From: Coraliomargarita sp965656715
GTDB lineage: Bacteria > Verrucomicrobiota > Verrucomicrobiia > Opitutales > Coraliomargaritaceae
NCBI GenBank assembly: GCA_965656715.1
Contig: CBFHLR010000011.1
Location: 1-64,000, forward strand
Direction: 5' to 3'
DNA length: 64,000 bases
Under the pieces are notes generated by a model, which worked only from the letters and a program-made list of their open reading frames with translations, was not told the DNA's origin and did not search any database. Made by a program: the position numbers and the translations under genes. Below are positions 10,796-20,670 of the stretch, in pieces (position 1 is the first letter of the stretch; every line of letters starts with the position of its first letter).

Positions 10796-10889
10796 GTAGC
10801 GCGCCGCTTCAGCAAGCGCTCCGCTGAGCCTGTGCTCCTGATAGGTGTTGGCTAAGATTCGGAGAGCGTTTGCTGAAGCTGCACGCTAC
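10796..10889. repeat. REP/BIME-like inverted pair (family 1, copy A)
   Basis: Two imperfect inverted arms of about 28-30 nt, each led by GTAG (left GTAGCGCGCCGCTTCAGCAA; right, on the minus strand, GTAGCGTGCAGCTTCAGCAA). Each arm can fold into its own hairpin. Located just downstream of rarA. Same family as 36856-36948. Confidence 0.85.
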
Positions 10890-10933
10890 CTTTGCCATTG
10901 CACCCGAATGAAGATTGGCTAGCGTTCAATGGC

Positions 10934-11407
10934 ATGAAATTCTCCTCCAAGTGCCTTCTCAGTCTGTGCATTTTTATTAGCTCGCTTGTGTATGCGCAGC
11001 AGACCGAAGAAAAAGTGATCCCTGAAGAGGAGAGTTCACCGCCCTTCCAGGTCGGCCAGCTTGCAGATAAAGCCGGCTATGACATCGAGCTCGAGGAGGG
11101 GGGCTTCATTAATTTTCGCTTTGTTGGTGCGCGTATGCGTGTCTATTTCTTCGACGAAGACCGTTTGGTCATTGAGCCGACGACGACGGCGGGCAACGTG
11201 CGTTTCAACAAGACTGTGCGTGGCAAAAAACTCTACACGCTCACCCCGATCCAGGGGGACGTTGGGCTTGGGAATTTAGAGTTCATTCCCTATCCGCATA
11301 CCTTTAATTTGGTCTTGAATTTGAGAGACCCCGAAAGTGGTGAGGTCATGACCAATGCCTTTCGCTATTTACAGCGCATGAGCGACGCTCCGACAGAGGC
11401 TGAATAA
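10934..11407 (+). CDS. Exported hypothetical protein
   Basis: The 157-residue protein starts with a clear Sec signal peptide (MKFSSK basic end, hydrophobic core, cleavage probably after VYA). The mature part is acidic and beta-rich in appearance (for example GGFINFRFVGARMRVYFFDE), with no membrane segment. I chose the ATG at 10934 over an in-frame TTG at 10892 because only the former gives a normal signal peptide. No family recognised; a periplasmic or outer-membrane-associated protein is the most that can be said. The next gene follows 36 nt later. Confidence 0.75.
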   Translation: MKFSSKCLLSLCIFISSLVYAQQTEEKVIPEEESSPPFQVGQLADKAGYDIELEEGGFINFRFVGARMRVYFFDEDRLVIEPTTTAGNVRFNKTVRGKKLYTLTPIQGDVGLGNLEFIPYPHTFNLVLNLRDPESGEVMTNAFRYLQRMSDAPTEAE

Positions 11408-11443
11408 GATGGCACAAAACGCGCTGCATTCGGACAGATAGCT

Positions 11444-11926
11444 ATGGATTTTGGACAATTATTTAAGCGCTGGCTGTTGATTGCGGTCGGCGTCTTGATT
11501 GCTTCGCATACTTCAGGAGGGATACACTATGAGAGCAATGGCGCCCTAGTCGTGGCGGTGTTGCTGCTGAGTTTGTGTAATGTCTTCCTGAAACCTTTGC
11601 TGATGCTGGTTTCCTTGCCGTTCATCGTGCTGACCTTTGGCTTGGGGATCTGGTTTATCAACGCCTTGTTATTCTTGCTGGTTGGTAATCTGGTGGGCGG
11701 ATTTTACGTGGACGGATTTGGCAGCGCGCTCTGGGGGGCTTTGGTGGTGAGCTTTACGGGACTGATTGCCAATGCGCTGTTTGGCGATCCGACTCAGCGG
11801 CAGAGAATGAATATCCATGTTCAGCGTGGAGGCGTGCCGCCACAGCCACAGCAGAGAGCTCAGGATCCGAATGTTCAGCGTGCGCCGCATCGCGAGATTC
11901 GCGACGACGATGTGATTGATATTTAG
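11444..11926 (+). CDS. Phage-holin-superfamily-IV-like membrane protein
   Basis: A 160-residue protein with four hydrophobic segments in the first ~115 residues and a polar, Gln/Pro/Arg-rich tail. NVFLKPLLMLVSLPFIVLTFG followed by a third and fourth helix resembles the small membrane proteins annotated as Mycobacterial 4-TMS phage holin, superfamily IV (YvlD-like). These are widespread chromosomal proteins, not evidence for a prophage, and their function is unsettled. No lysis or phage gene is nearby. Confidence 0.75.
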   Translation: MDFGQLFKRWLLIAVGVLIASHTSGGIHYESNGALVVAVLLLSLCNVFLKPLLMLVSLPFIVLTFGLGIWFINALLFLLVGNLVGGFYVDGFGSALWGALVVSFTGLIANALFGDPTQRQRMNIHVQRGGVPPQPQQRAQDPNVQRAPHREIRDDDVIDI

Positions 11927-11995
11927 TGGTCTTTTCAGGGGCAGTTCAGCGTTGACCCGCGCTAGCTAGTCCAGAATCTAGCGAGACATTACGAC

Positions 11996-12070
<75 letters not shown>

Positions 12071-12136
12071 TGCTACGCCTTTTAGGCTACGCATGGCGCA
12101 GCCATCTTTATTCTCTGATTATTTTCGATCACTATT

Positions 12137-12913
12137 ATGATATCCACCCTCGGACGTTCCGCGCTGCGCATGGTGCATGAGCTCGGTGAAATCAGCCTGT
12201 TCGGGCTGGCGTCGTTCGTGGGCTTTGGGCGTCAGCGACACCGAGTCTCTAAATTTCTACTAGCAGTGCATGAAATAGGGATGCGCTGCCTGACAATTGT
12301 TGCGGTGGTTGGGCTCTTTACTGGGCTCGTGATGGGCTTGCAGCTTTATTACACCTTGGTGAAATTTGGTGCGGAGGGGGCTCTGGGCACTGCGGTAGCG
12401 CTTTCATTAATTCGTGAGCTGGGTCCAGTGTTGACTGCGCTCATGGTTGTGGGGCAGGCGGGCTCTGCGATGGCTTCGGAACTGGGCATTCAGCGCAACG
12501 ATGAGCAGATCGACGCGCTTCAGACGATGAGTATTGAGCCGCTGGGCTATCTGGTGGGCCCACGTTTGTGGGCGGCGCTGGTTTGTTTTCCGATTCTGAC
12601 TTCGGTGTTCGATCTGATCGGTATGTTTGGCGGCTACTTAACGGGCTCCGTCTTGCTGAATGTTGATGGTGGCGTGTATTGGAACAGTGCTTACGAAAGT
12701 GTCACTTTTAAGGATGTGTATGGCGGCTTTATTAAGGCGCTGGTCTTTGGCTTGTTGACGATTTCGATTTGTTCCTACCGTGGCTTCAATACGCATCGTA
12801 AGGCGTCCAGCCGTGGGGTGCGTGGAGTCAGTGAGTCGGCGACTCGGGCGGTGGTCTGGTCGAGTGTCGCAGTGTTGGCGTCAGACTATCTAATAACCTC
12901 TTTCTTGCTCTAA
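12137..12913 (+). CDS. mlaE: Mla lipid-transport ABC permease
   Basis: The 258-residue inner-membrane protein has about five hydrophobic segments and the MlaE/YrbE signature region (RELGPVLTALMVVGQAGSAMASELG near residue 95, then the EQIDAL motif). In the Mla system the MlaFEDB complex moves glycerophospholipid between the outer and inner leaflets facing the periplasm and maintains outer-membrane lipid asymmetry. First of five tightly packed genes E-F-D-C-A. The ATP-binding gene follows after 1 nt. Confidence 0.95.
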   Translation: MISTLGRSALRMVHELGEISLFGLASFVGFGRQRHRVSKFLLAVHEIGMRCLTIVAVVGLFTGLVMGLQLYYTLVKFGAEGALGTAVALSLIRELGPVLTALMVVGQAGSAMASELGIQRNDEQIDALQTMSIEPLGYLVGPRLWAALVCFPILTSVFDLIGMFGGYLTGSVLLNVDGGVYWNSAYESVTFKDVYGGFIKALVFGLLTISICSYRGFNTHRKASSRGVRGVSESATRAVVWSSVAVLASDYLITSFLL

Positions 12914-12914
12914 G

Positions 12915-13700
12915 ATGTCGGACGCCTTTCTCAAAATTTCGGATCTTTATAAGCACTTTGGTGAGAACAAAGTGCTGGATGGGGTAGGCTTGGATGTCGC
13001 CAAGGGCAAAGTGACTACGATCATCGGTAAGAGTGGTATGGGCAAATCGGTAATGCTGAAGTGTATTGCCGATATCATTACGCCGGACAGTGGTGTGATT
13101 GAGCTCAATGGTAAGCCAATCAAGCAAAGTCGGGGTGCGGCCTCGGCGGGGCATGTGTCGTTCAGCTTCATGTTTCAGAATAACGCGCTTTTTGATTCGC
13201 TGACGGCCTTTGAGAACGTGGCGCTACCATTGCGCGAAGCGACTAAGATGAAGCGCGCCGAGATTCGTGAGAAGGTTGAGGACTTGCTGACACAGATGGA
13301 CTTGAAAGATGCGATGCATCGTTTTCCCGGAGAGCTTTCCGGAGGCATGAAGAAGCGTGTAGCTTTTGCTCGGGCGCTGGTGACCGATCCGCAGATCGTG
13401 ATGTTTGATGAGCCCACCACGGGATTGGACCCTGAGCGTAAGTTTGGCGTGTTTGATCTGATCGCGGAGTATCGCGAACGTTTCGGCTTCACCGCTGTCT
13501 TAGTGAGTCACGACATTCCAGAAGTCTTTGAGATCAGTGATTATGTGGCTTGGTTGGACTCCGGTAAGATCCGTTTCTTTGGTGACCCGAAGGAGTTGAG
13601 TGAGAGCACGGATCCCGAAGTGGTTGAATTTTTAAGCAAAGCAAAATTTGGTCAGTCCCCACGTGTGGCAGGACCAAAATCTACAGGAGGTGACCTATGA
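12915..13700 (+). CDS. mlaF: Mla ABC transporter ATP-binding protein
   Basis: The 261-residue ABC ATPase energises the MlaE permease. Walker A GKSGMGKS lies at residues 38-45, the signature LSGGMKKRVAFARA from 141, Walker B with the catalytic Asp165-Glu166 in MFDEPTTGLD, and the switch His in VSHDIPE. The start is 1 nt after the mlaE stop, and the end overlaps mlaD by 4 nt, so translational coupling is likely. Confidence 0.95.
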   Translation: MSDAFLKISDLYKHFGENKVLDGVGLDVAKGKVTTIIGKSGMGKSVMLKCIADIITPDSGVIELNGKPIKQSRGAASAGHVSFSFMFQNNALFDSLTAFENVALPLREATKMKRAEIREKVEDLLTQMDLKDAMHRFPGELSGGMKKRVAFARALVTDPQIVMFDEPTTGLDPERKFGVFDLIAEYRERFGFTAVLVSHDIPEVFEISDYVAWLDSGKIRFFGDPKELSESTDPEVVEFLSKAKFGQSPRVAGPKSTGGDL

Positions 13701-14155
13701 TGAACCGTAAGATTGAATTTTTCGCAGGACTTTTTGTCTTGGTCGGATTGGTGGCTGTGCTGTATCTCGCCCTCCAGGTGGGCAGCGCGCGTTTCTTCAA
13801 GAACGACAGCTACCAGTTGCAGGCGCGTTTCTCAAGTGCGGCGGGTGTGAATTCCGGCAGTCGAATCGAGATCGCCGGCGTGCGGGTTGGCACGGTGCGC
13901 AGTGTGGTGCTAAACGATGATTTTTTTGCGATTGTGACCTTGGAATTGCCAAGAACGATTGAGCTCGACGATGATACGATCGCCTCGGTGAAGACTGCTG
14001 GGTTGATTGGCGACCGTTATATCAACCTTTCACCGGGTGGGTCGGGCTTCCCGCTGGAGCCGGGGGACACAATTGTGGACACCGAATCTGCGTTGGATAT
14101 CGAAAGCCTGATTAGCCGTTTTGCAATGGGCGGGATTGACGGCGGCGAAGAGTAA
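13697..14155 (+). CDS. mlaD: Mla substrate-binding MCE-domain protein
   Basis: A 152-residue protein with a single N-terminal membrane anchor (about residues 5-27) and one MCE domain (about 38-115, with GSRIEIAGVRVGTV). MlaD forms a hexameric ring above MlaE through which lipid passes. It ends soon after the domain with DIESLISRFAMGG, as in short MlaD proteins. Preceded by a strong Shine-Dalgarno GGAGGTG (13686-13692) inside the end of mlaF and overlapping that gene by 4 nt. Confidence 0.93.
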   Translation: MMNRKIEFFAGLFVLVGLVAVLYLALQVGSARFFKNDSYQLQARFSSAAGVNSGSRIEIAGVRVGTVRSVVLNDDFFAIVTLELPRTIELDDDTIASVKTAGLIGDRYINLSPGGSGFPLEPGDTIVDTESALDIESLISRFAMGGIDGGEE

Positions 14156-14176
14156 GCCTATCTATTGCTGCTTCTT

Positions 14177-14794
14177 ATGAAAAATCTCTCTCTATTTACT
14201 GCCTTATTAGTTTCGGTTTTGCTTGCTCCGCTGCAGGCTGAGCCTGCTCCTGACGTTAAATTAAAAGAAACGATCAACGCTGCGTTGGAGGTCTTTTATG
14301 GTGCGGGAGCGGATGCACTGACTGCTGAGCAGAAGCGCGAAGAAATTAGTGAATTGCTCAAGAAGTCATACGATTTGAGCGTAATTATGCGCCGTGCCTT
14401 GGGGCGTAATTGGAGACAGCTGAATGCTGCGCAGCAGGAGGAGATACTTGAGCTCTTTGAACATCTCGTCGTGAAAGTGACTTATGAGGGGCTGACAGGC
14501 ACTTCGGAACCAGTGATCACGTATGGTGCGATGGTTACAGTGACTGACAAGCGCGTCGAGGTGCCGTCGGCAGTGACTGCCGACGGTAAGACCTATAATC
14601 TGGTCTATCGTCTTGGGCGTTTGCAGTCCGGTTGGCAGATCTATGATATTGTTGCTGAAGATATTAGCCTCGTTTCGAACTATCGCCAACAGTTCGACGA
14701 TCACTTCCGTCGCAGCGATGGCGCAGCCTTGATCGCGAAACTCAAAGAACTCCTAAACCAAAAAGACCTAGTTGCTGATGAACTTACTTTCTAA
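14177..14794 (+). CDS. mlaC: Periplasmic phospholipid-binding protein MlaC
   Basis: The 205-residue protein has a signal peptide (cleavage near LQAEP) and the helical/beta MlaC (Ttg2D) fold signature, including AEQKREEISELLKKSYD, ALGRNWRQL and a C-terminal VSNYRQQFDDHF. It ferries phospholipid between MlaA at the outer membrane and MlaD. The ATG at 14177 gives the proper signal peptide; an upstream TTG at 14165 would only add four residues. The 3' end overlaps mlaA by 17 nt. Confidence 0.92.
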   Translation: MKNLSLFTALLVSVLLAPLQAEPAPDVKLKETINAALEVFYGAGADALTAEQKREEISELLKKSYDLSVIMRRALGRNWRQLNAAQQEEILELFEHLVVKVTYEGLTGTSEPVITYGAMVTVTDKRVEVPSAVTADGKTYNLVYRLGRLQSGWQIYDIVAEDISLVSNYRQQFDDHFRRSDGAALIAKLKELLNQKDLVADELTF

Positions 14795-15518
14795 ACCTTC
14801 CGCCTATTTATTGGCTTTCTCGGCCGCAGTATCCTGTGTGTGTGCAGAGGATGAGCTCTCTGACGAGTCATTCTTCGAAGAGGAACTCGAGGATGTCGTT
14901 GAAGTTTACGATCCAATTGAGCCCGTTAACCGTGTGATTTTTAAGTTTAACGACTTTTTCGTCATGAATGTGATGACGCCTGTATCAAAAGGTTATACGG
15001 CAGTGACGACGAAGACGATTCGCCAAGGTGCGCATAATGTATTCTACAATCTCCGTTATCCGGTGCGTGTCAGTGGTAACCTGCTTCAGGGGCGCTTTGA
15101 TGGTGCTTGGAGAGAGACACGCCGCTTTGCGTTGAATTCTACAGCTGGTTTGGCTGGTGTGCTTGACTTGGCGAGTGAGACGGAAGGTCTTGAGAAAATT
15201 CCGAATGAAGATGTTGCTCAGGCATTTGCGGCATGGGGTATCCCTAATGGCCCTTATTTGGTGATTCCGTTCATTGGACCAACCACTGCACGTGATGGCC
15301 TTGGTTTAATTGGTGATGCGGCGGTGCATCCGTTTACTAAGCCGTTCACAGTCATCGATGATTGGGAGTGGCGCATGGCATATGTTGCTTCGGACGTTGT
15401 TGCACATAGTGAAGCGCTCATTAATGGTTATGAGAAGATGAAGGGAAGTGCTGTGGATCCCTATTCCTCTGTTAAGAATGGTTACTTTCAGTTTCGACGT
15501 TCCCAAGTCGAGGATTAG
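14778..15518 (+). CDS. mlaA: MlaA/VacJ-family outer-membrane lipoprotein
   Basis: The 246-residue MlaA-family protein removes phospholipid from the outer leaflet in partnership with a porin. Recognisable blocks are YDPIEPVNRVIFKFNDFF, RRFALNSTAGLAGVLDLA and AFAAWGIPNGPYLVIPFIGP. The signal peptide ends with AVSC, a tolerable lipobox, though cleavage by signal peptidase I after VCA cannot be excluded. In E. coli mlaA sits apart from mlaFEDCB; here it closes the operon, and no mlaB (STAS) gene is seen. A terminator follows at 15551. Confidence 0.93.
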   Translation: MNLLSKPSAYLLAFSAAVSCVCAEDELSDESFFEEELEDVVEVYDPIEPVNRVIFKFNDFFVMNVMTPVSKGYTAVTTKTIRQGAHNVFYNLRYPVRVSGNLLQGRFDGAWRETRRFALNSTAGLAGVLDLASETEGLEKIPNEDVAQAFAAWGIPNGPYLVIPFIGPTTARDGLGLIGDAAVHPFTKPFTVIDDWEWRMAYVASDVVAHSEALINGYEKMKGSAVDPYSSVKNGYFQFRRSQVED

Positions 15519-15550
15519 CGAGCGGTTGAGCTAATGTTATATTTTCACAT

Positions 15551-15582
15551 AGGGTGCAGGCTTAGTTCTGCGCCCTTTTTTC
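15551..15582 (+). terminator. Terminator of the mla operon
   Basis: AGGGTGCAG and CTGCGCCCT form a 9-bp stem (one G-U) followed by six T. It overlaps the last codons of the convergent DUF983 gene. Confidence 0.8.
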
Positions 15583-16002
15583 TTCTTCGAAGGAGAGGTC
15601 ATCGCAGTCCTCCGAACGATTGGCATGTAGCTCGTCAGGTAAGCAGATATAATAGATCATCAACCACCAACTCCATGTGCTACGATAGAGCAGGATTGGC
15701 AGGAGTAGCGCGCCTCCGAGGCCAAGTGCTAAGGAGAGCTTCAAGGGCAGCCAGCCTACGAATCCACAGAGCAATACTGGAGCAACAAAGCAAATCGCGA
15801 CCAAGCCGTAGTTGATGCAAAGTGGTCCAAGGTAATAGCCATCGCCACGCTCTAAAGTCATTCCGCAATTTGGGCAGCGGTGGTGTATTTTTTGAAAGCT
15901 GCGAAAGAGCTTGGCTTCGCCACAGTTTGGACAGCGGCCGCTGAGCCCGCGCTGGATCAAGTCGCGGGTGGTCACTCTCGGTTGCGGCTCGAATTCGTTC
16001 AT
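15562..16002 (-). CDS. DUF983 zinc-ribbon membrane protein
   Basis: A 146-residue protein with two CxxC knuckles (C24/C27 and C43/C46, RCPNCGEAKLF and RCPNCGMTLERGDGYYLGP) followed by two hydrophobic helices; this is the DUF983 pattern. The biochemical role is unknown; the four cysteines should bind one zinc on the cytoplasmic side. It overlaps the upstream tatD-like gene by 4 nt. The C-terminal region is acidic (DDLSFEEEKR). Confidence 0.85.
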   Translation of the reverse strand: MNEFEPQPRVTTRDLIQRGLSGRCPNCGEAKLFRSFQKIHHRCPNCGMTLERGDGYYLGPLCINYGLVAICFVAPVLLCGFVGWLPLKLSLALGLGGALLLPILLYRSTWSWWLMIYYICLPDELHANRSEDCDDLSFEEEKRAQN

Positions 16003-16787
16003 CCGAAGTAGCGTGCAAAATTGTCTGCAACTTGCTCTGTGAGGACTTCGTAGCTTACGTCGCGAATTGCTGTAATGGCTTCATAACTACGGCGCAGATT
16101 GGCTGGGTGGCAGCGTTGCGGATCGGAGAGTTTGAATTCTCGATACGGCTCCGCGGGTAGAAAGTCGGGCGCATCGGTTTCGATCAGCAGGCGGTCGAAC
16201 GGAATGGCTCGTATGCGCTCGGGCACTTGAGTCTTGGCTGGCTTGAGTTGGCCAGCGTTGAATGAGAAATAGCTGCCGAGTTCGACTAGCTCGGAGACGA
16301 GCTCGATGGGCCCGTTGAAGGCATGGATATGGATGCCACGATCTGGCAGCTCGATGGCGCGTAGTGTGTCCATCATTGGGCCAATGGCCTTGAGACAATG
16401 GATGGAGCAGGGGAGATTGCGTCGCGCGGCTTTGCCCATCTGGAATCGAAAGGCCTGTTGTTGCCGATCAATGTCGTGACCCTCGATCCATTTATCTAAG
16501 CCAATCTCACCGATTGCTTGTGCGCCCTGATTGAGCGCGGATAGAAACTGTTCCTGCCAGTTATTGGGGGCCGTATTCACCTTCCATGGGTGCAGGCCTA
16601 TCGCTGGAATGACGCTTGGCCGAGTGCGAGCCAGTTCTAAGACCGGTGGCCAATCCTCGGGTGATGTGCCGACCACCACTGCTTTGCCCAATCCAATATC
16701 TGCATAGTGTGCCCATATCTCGTCCTGATACGGAAGCAGCGAAGCATCCGCGAGATGGACGTGAGCATCATGGAGGCGGGGTGACAT
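15999..16787 (-). CDS. TatD-family metal-dependent hydrolase
   Basis: The 262-residue protein has the TatD amidohydrolase fold: metal-binding HDAHVHL at the N-terminus, AIGLHPW, IGEIGLDKW (the conserved E), CSIHCLKA, IHAFNG and the terminal LLIETDAPDF. TatD proteins are Mg2+-dependent DNases with 3'-5' exonuclease activity; this copy resembles the shorter paralogues, so nuclease activity is inferred. It is translationally coupled to the DUF983 gene by a 4-nt overlap. Confidence 0.88.
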   Translation of the reverse strand: MSPRLHDAHVHLADASLLPYQDEIWAHYADIGLGKAVVVGTSPEDWPPVLELARTRPSVIPAIGLHPWKVNTAPNNWQEQFLSALNQGAQAIGEIGLDKWIEGHDIDRQQQAFRFQMGKAARRNLPCSIHCLKAIGPMMDTLRAIELPDRGIHIHAFNGPIELVSELVELGSYFSFNAGQLKPAKTQVPERIRAIPFDRLLIETDAPDFLPAEPYREFKLSDPQRCHPANLRRSYEAITAIRDVSYEVLTEQVADNFARYFG

Positions 16788-16798
16788 TGAGATTTAAA

Positions 16799-16885
16799 AC
16801 AGAATAATTTGTGGCAGACGTAGCAACGCGGAGATGGCGGAGCAATAATTCTCCTATCTGGCGTTTGGGCAGAGAATTATTCTGT
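16799..16885. repeat. 11-bp inverted repeat in the tatD-sufE gap
   Basis: ACAGAATAATT (16799-16809) is an exact inverted copy of AATTATTCTGT (16875-16885), 65 nt apart. It fills the 118-nt space between the sufE stop and the tatD start. The loop has a further partial AATAATT copy. No function visible. Confidence 0.6.
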
Positions 16886-16905
16886 AAAAATCCTTATGAT
16901 CCGCG

Positions 16906-17325
16906 CTACGCGTTGGTCTGGCAGGACTGTGCGAAGCGCTGCACGGATTCCACGATGCGACCGAGGCCGTTGCGGCGGTTTGGGGAGAGGTGCTGAGTAA
17001 CGCCGACCTCGCCGAGGAAGCTGGCGTCGTTGGCGATGATATCGTCTGGCGTGGCCTCGCTGTAGAAATTGCAAAGTAGGCTGGCGATCCCTTTGACGAT
17101 GGCAGAGTCTGACTCGGAGCGGAAAAAGCACAGTCCGTCTTTGAATTCCGGCACGACCCATAGTTGGGACATGCAGCCCTCGATCTTGAAGCTGTCGATG
17201 CGCAGGTCTTCGGGCAGGCCTTCGGCCTTCTTGCCGAGTTCGACAATGTGCCCCAGGCGCTCGTAGGCATCGGGGATCAGGTTGATCTCTTCGACGAGGT
17301 CGTTCTGTTTCTCTGCTAAAGTCAT
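16906..17325 (-). CDS. sufE: SufE-family sulfur acceptor protein
   Basis: A 139-residue SufE: it accepts persulfide sulfur from the cysteine desulfurase SufS and passes it to the Fe-S scaffold. The acceptor cysteine is C51 in FKIEGCMSQLWV, and the family block KGIASLLCNFYS follows. Length and layout are standard. The rest of a suf operon is not in the window, so the gene is detached from its partners here. Confidence 0.93.
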   Translation of the reverse strand: MTLAEKQNDLVEEINLIPDAYERLGHIVELGKKAEGLPEDLRIDSFKIEGCMSQLWVVPEFKDGLCFFRSESDSAIVKGIASLLCNFYSEATPDDIIANDASFLGEVGVTQHLSPNRRNGLGRIVESVQRFAQSCQTNA

Positions 17326-17425
17326 GATGGTGAGGATATAGACGTGCAGTCGGCGGAGAGAAGCTCAAAAATCAAGGCCTTGCACAAGAATGCGACTCCG
17401 GTTTGCCAACTGGGTATGCTTTGCT

Positions 17426-17453
17426 TAGATAGATTTGGTTCTGCAACTATCTA
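17426..17453 (+). promoter_or_regulatory. Hairpin directly before a start codon
   Basis: TAGATAG and CTATCTA form a perfect 7-bp stem around a 14-nt loop, ending 2 nt before the ATG at 17456. It could hinder ribosome access or be part of a regulatory leader; this is inference from position only. Confidence 0.4.
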
Positions 17454-17455
17454 CC

Positions 17456-18988
17456 ATGAGGCAATTTATCGTCATACCAAGTCTGACCTTACTATTGGCT
17501 TGGTGTGGCTGCAGTTCGGTCGATTTTGACTATCCGAAAGAGACATCGACCGCGTTCGAGGCGGATCCTGAGCGTCTGCTGTGGGAAGGTGTGACTGACC
17601 CGCCGGAGGGGCAGGCTCACTTTCATATGATACCAGACGGGATCGATGCGCTCGCTCTGCGTATGCTGCTTGCGGAGAAGGCGCAGCAGACGATCGATGT
17701 GCAGTATTATCTGATTCATGAGGATATCGTTGGCTATGCCTTCATCGGAGCTCTGATGAAAGCAGCGGATCGAGGGGTGCGAGTGCGCTTATTGGTTGAT
17801 GACAACATGACTCAAGGGTTTGAACGTGTCTTTGCAGCACTTGAGTCACACCCGAACTTTGAGCTGCGGATTTTTAATCCTTTTTCCAGACGCTCGCTTC
17901 GGGTGTTGGATGGTATGACTGATTTCTCACGCGTGAATCGGCGTATGCACAACAAGACCTTTATCGTCGATAACGAGTATGTGATCATTGGCGGGCGCAA
18001 TATCGCTTCTGAATATTTCGGTGCCAACGAATTTGAGCGCTTTAGCGATCTGGATGTAATGGCAGTTGGCCCGGTTGTGGGGGAAGCGTCGAGCATGTTC
18101 GATAGCTACTGGAATCATCAGTTGTCCTTGCCGGTTCCAGCGTTCTACCGACACCGCATGGACGGTGAGGTAATGTTGAAATCGTTGCAGGAGGAGATCG
18201 ATAACGTGCTCAACGATAAAGACGATCGTGCGGCCTATCGTCAGGCTGCTAAAGAGCGCTATGATTACTTTGCGCAATCGGATAGCTCGATTTTCACAAT
18301 GGCACCGTATCAACTGGTATTCGACTCGCCGGATAAGGCAGAGAAAGACCTCGCCGATGAAGCCTTATCGATTCGAGCTCCTTTGCGGGCTGCAGTCGAG
18401 TCGGCGAAGGAGGAGTTGATCATTGTCTCGCCGTATTTTATTCCGCTCAAACAGACGATCAAGGATTTGATCGCAATCGATCAGTCGGGGGTGCGCATCA
18501 TTGTAGTGACCAATTCGTTGAAAGCGAATAACCACTTGCTGGTGCACAGTGGCTATGCACCAGTGCGCAAGCCACTTCTGCGCGGAGGGGTGGAAATGTA
18601 TGAAGCGCGCTACGATATCAATGTCGCAGGTTCGCAATACGTGGCGACTGAGAAGACAATCACGACGCTGCATACCAAGGCTTTCATCGTGGACCGTGAG
18701 AAGATCTTTGTGGGCTCCTTCAACTTTGATCCGCGCTCTGCCTATATCAACACCGAGTCCGGTGTCATTATTGACTCGCCAGAGATCGTTGGCCCGTTGG
18801 TGGAGCGTTTTGAAGAGATCATTCCTGCTCAGGCTTACGAACTGTTTCTCAGTGAGCGGGGCCATTTAACATGGCGCACGGAGATCGGTGGAGAAATCGT
18901 CGAGTATAAGACCGACCCCGAGGCGAGTTTGTTTCAGCGCATGTTAGCGGGGATGCTAGGCTGGTTACCGATTGATCGGCAGTTGTAG
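17456..18988 (+). CDS. Phospholipase D/cardiolipin synthase-like lipoprotein
   Basis: The 510-residue protein carries two HKD motifs: H165 in RMHNKTFIVDNEYVIIGGRN and H406 in LHTKAFIVDREKIFVGSFN, each followed by the conserved N-(x)n-S/A region. This is the PLD superfamily arrangement of cardiolipin synthase C-like proteins, which transfer phosphatidyl groups between phospholipids. The N-terminus (LLLAWCGCSS) looks like a lipoprotein signal, placing it at the periplasmic face of a membrane. The ATG at 17456 was chosen over a TTG 21 nt upstream because it gives a clean signal peptide. A REP-like element and a terminator follow. Confidence 0.9.
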   Translation: MRQFIVIPSLTLLLAWCGCSSVDFDYPKETSTAFEADPERLLWEGVTDPPEGQAHFHMIPDGIDALALRMLLAEKAQQTIDVQYYLIHEDIVGYAFIGALMKAADRGVRVRLLVDDNMTQGFERVFAALESHPNFELRIFNPFSRRSLRVLDGMTDFSRVNRRMHNKTFIVDNEYVIIGGRNIASEYFGANEFERFSDLDVMAVGPVVGEASSMFDSYWNHQLSLPVPAFYRHRMDGEVMLKSLQEEIDNVLNDKDDRAAYRQAAKERYDYFAQSDSSIFTMAPYQLVFDSPDKAEKDLADEALSIRAPLRAAVESAKEELIIVSPYFIPLKQTIKDLIAIDQSGVRIIVVTNSLKANNHLLVHSGYAPVRKPLLRGGVEMYEARYDINVAGSQYVATEKTITTLHTKAFIVDREKIFVGSFNFDPRSAYINTESGVIIDSPEIVGPLVERFEEIIPAQAYELFLSERGHLTWRTEIGGEIVEYKTDPEASLFQRMLAGMLGWLPIDRQL

Positions 18989-19030
18989 AGGAATTGCGAT
19001 GCAGTTTCTTTCGATTTGCCTTAGTCGAGA

Positions 19031-19097
19031 GTGGCGTGCTCGCTTGCGAGCGCTTTATCCAGCATTGTTATGAGCGTCCGACGAGCGGACACGCCAC
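19031..19097. repeat. REP/BIME-like inverted pair, GTGG type (copy C)
   Basis: Left arm GTGGCGTGCTCGCTTGCGAG; right arm, on the minus strand, GTGGCGTGTCCGCTCGTCGG. Each arm is itself a hairpin (GCTCGC-TT-GCGAGC in the left; GTCCG-CTCGT-CGGAC in the right). Lies after the PLD-like gene. Confidence 0.85.
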
Positions 19098-19123
19098 GAA
19101 TCAGAAGTCGTCTTTCTAGACAC

Positions 19124-19155
19124 AAAAAAGCCCGACTGTTGCCAGTCGGGCTTTG
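19124..19155. terminator. Terminator between the PLD-like gene and enolase
   Basis: An 11-bp perfect stem (19127-19137 with 19144-19154) with a six-base A run on the left, which becomes the U run for enolase on the minus strand. It may serve both convergent genes. Confidence 0.9.
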
Positions 19156-19178
19156 TAATAAATCTAAAAGACGAGGTC

Positions 19179-20459
<1,281 letters not shown>

Positions 20460-20670
20460 AAATATGTAAGCGTGTATTTCTGGATGAATGAATTTGCCGT
20501 CTCGGTCGACCGGAGGGTCCACAGTAATCGAGTCAAAGCAGGCACCGTTGTGTGGTTGGTGAGCCAACTGTCAACGCTTCCCCGATAAGTATTATTTATG
20601 ATAAGGAGGAGGTGTGGCTAATGATAAGTGTTTCTAATCTTAGGGTGCTCTTGGATTAGTGCTTTTGTCG
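20460..20670. other. Enolase upstream region, no gene seen
   Basis: About 210 nt between the enolase start and a REP-like element. I see no credible coding frame. On the minus strand a TTGACA (20569-20574) could be a -35 box, but the -10 match at normal spacing is poor. The enolase promoter should be here. Confidence 0.5.

Noticed and set aside
11444..11926. Prophage remnant, suggested by the holin-like protein
   Set aside because: The four-TM family is a common chromosomal one and no phage structural, lysis or integrase gene is nearby.
20569..20574. TTGACA as the enolase -35 box
   Set aside because: No acceptable -10 sequence at 16-18 nt; kept only as a remark in the upstream-region entry.
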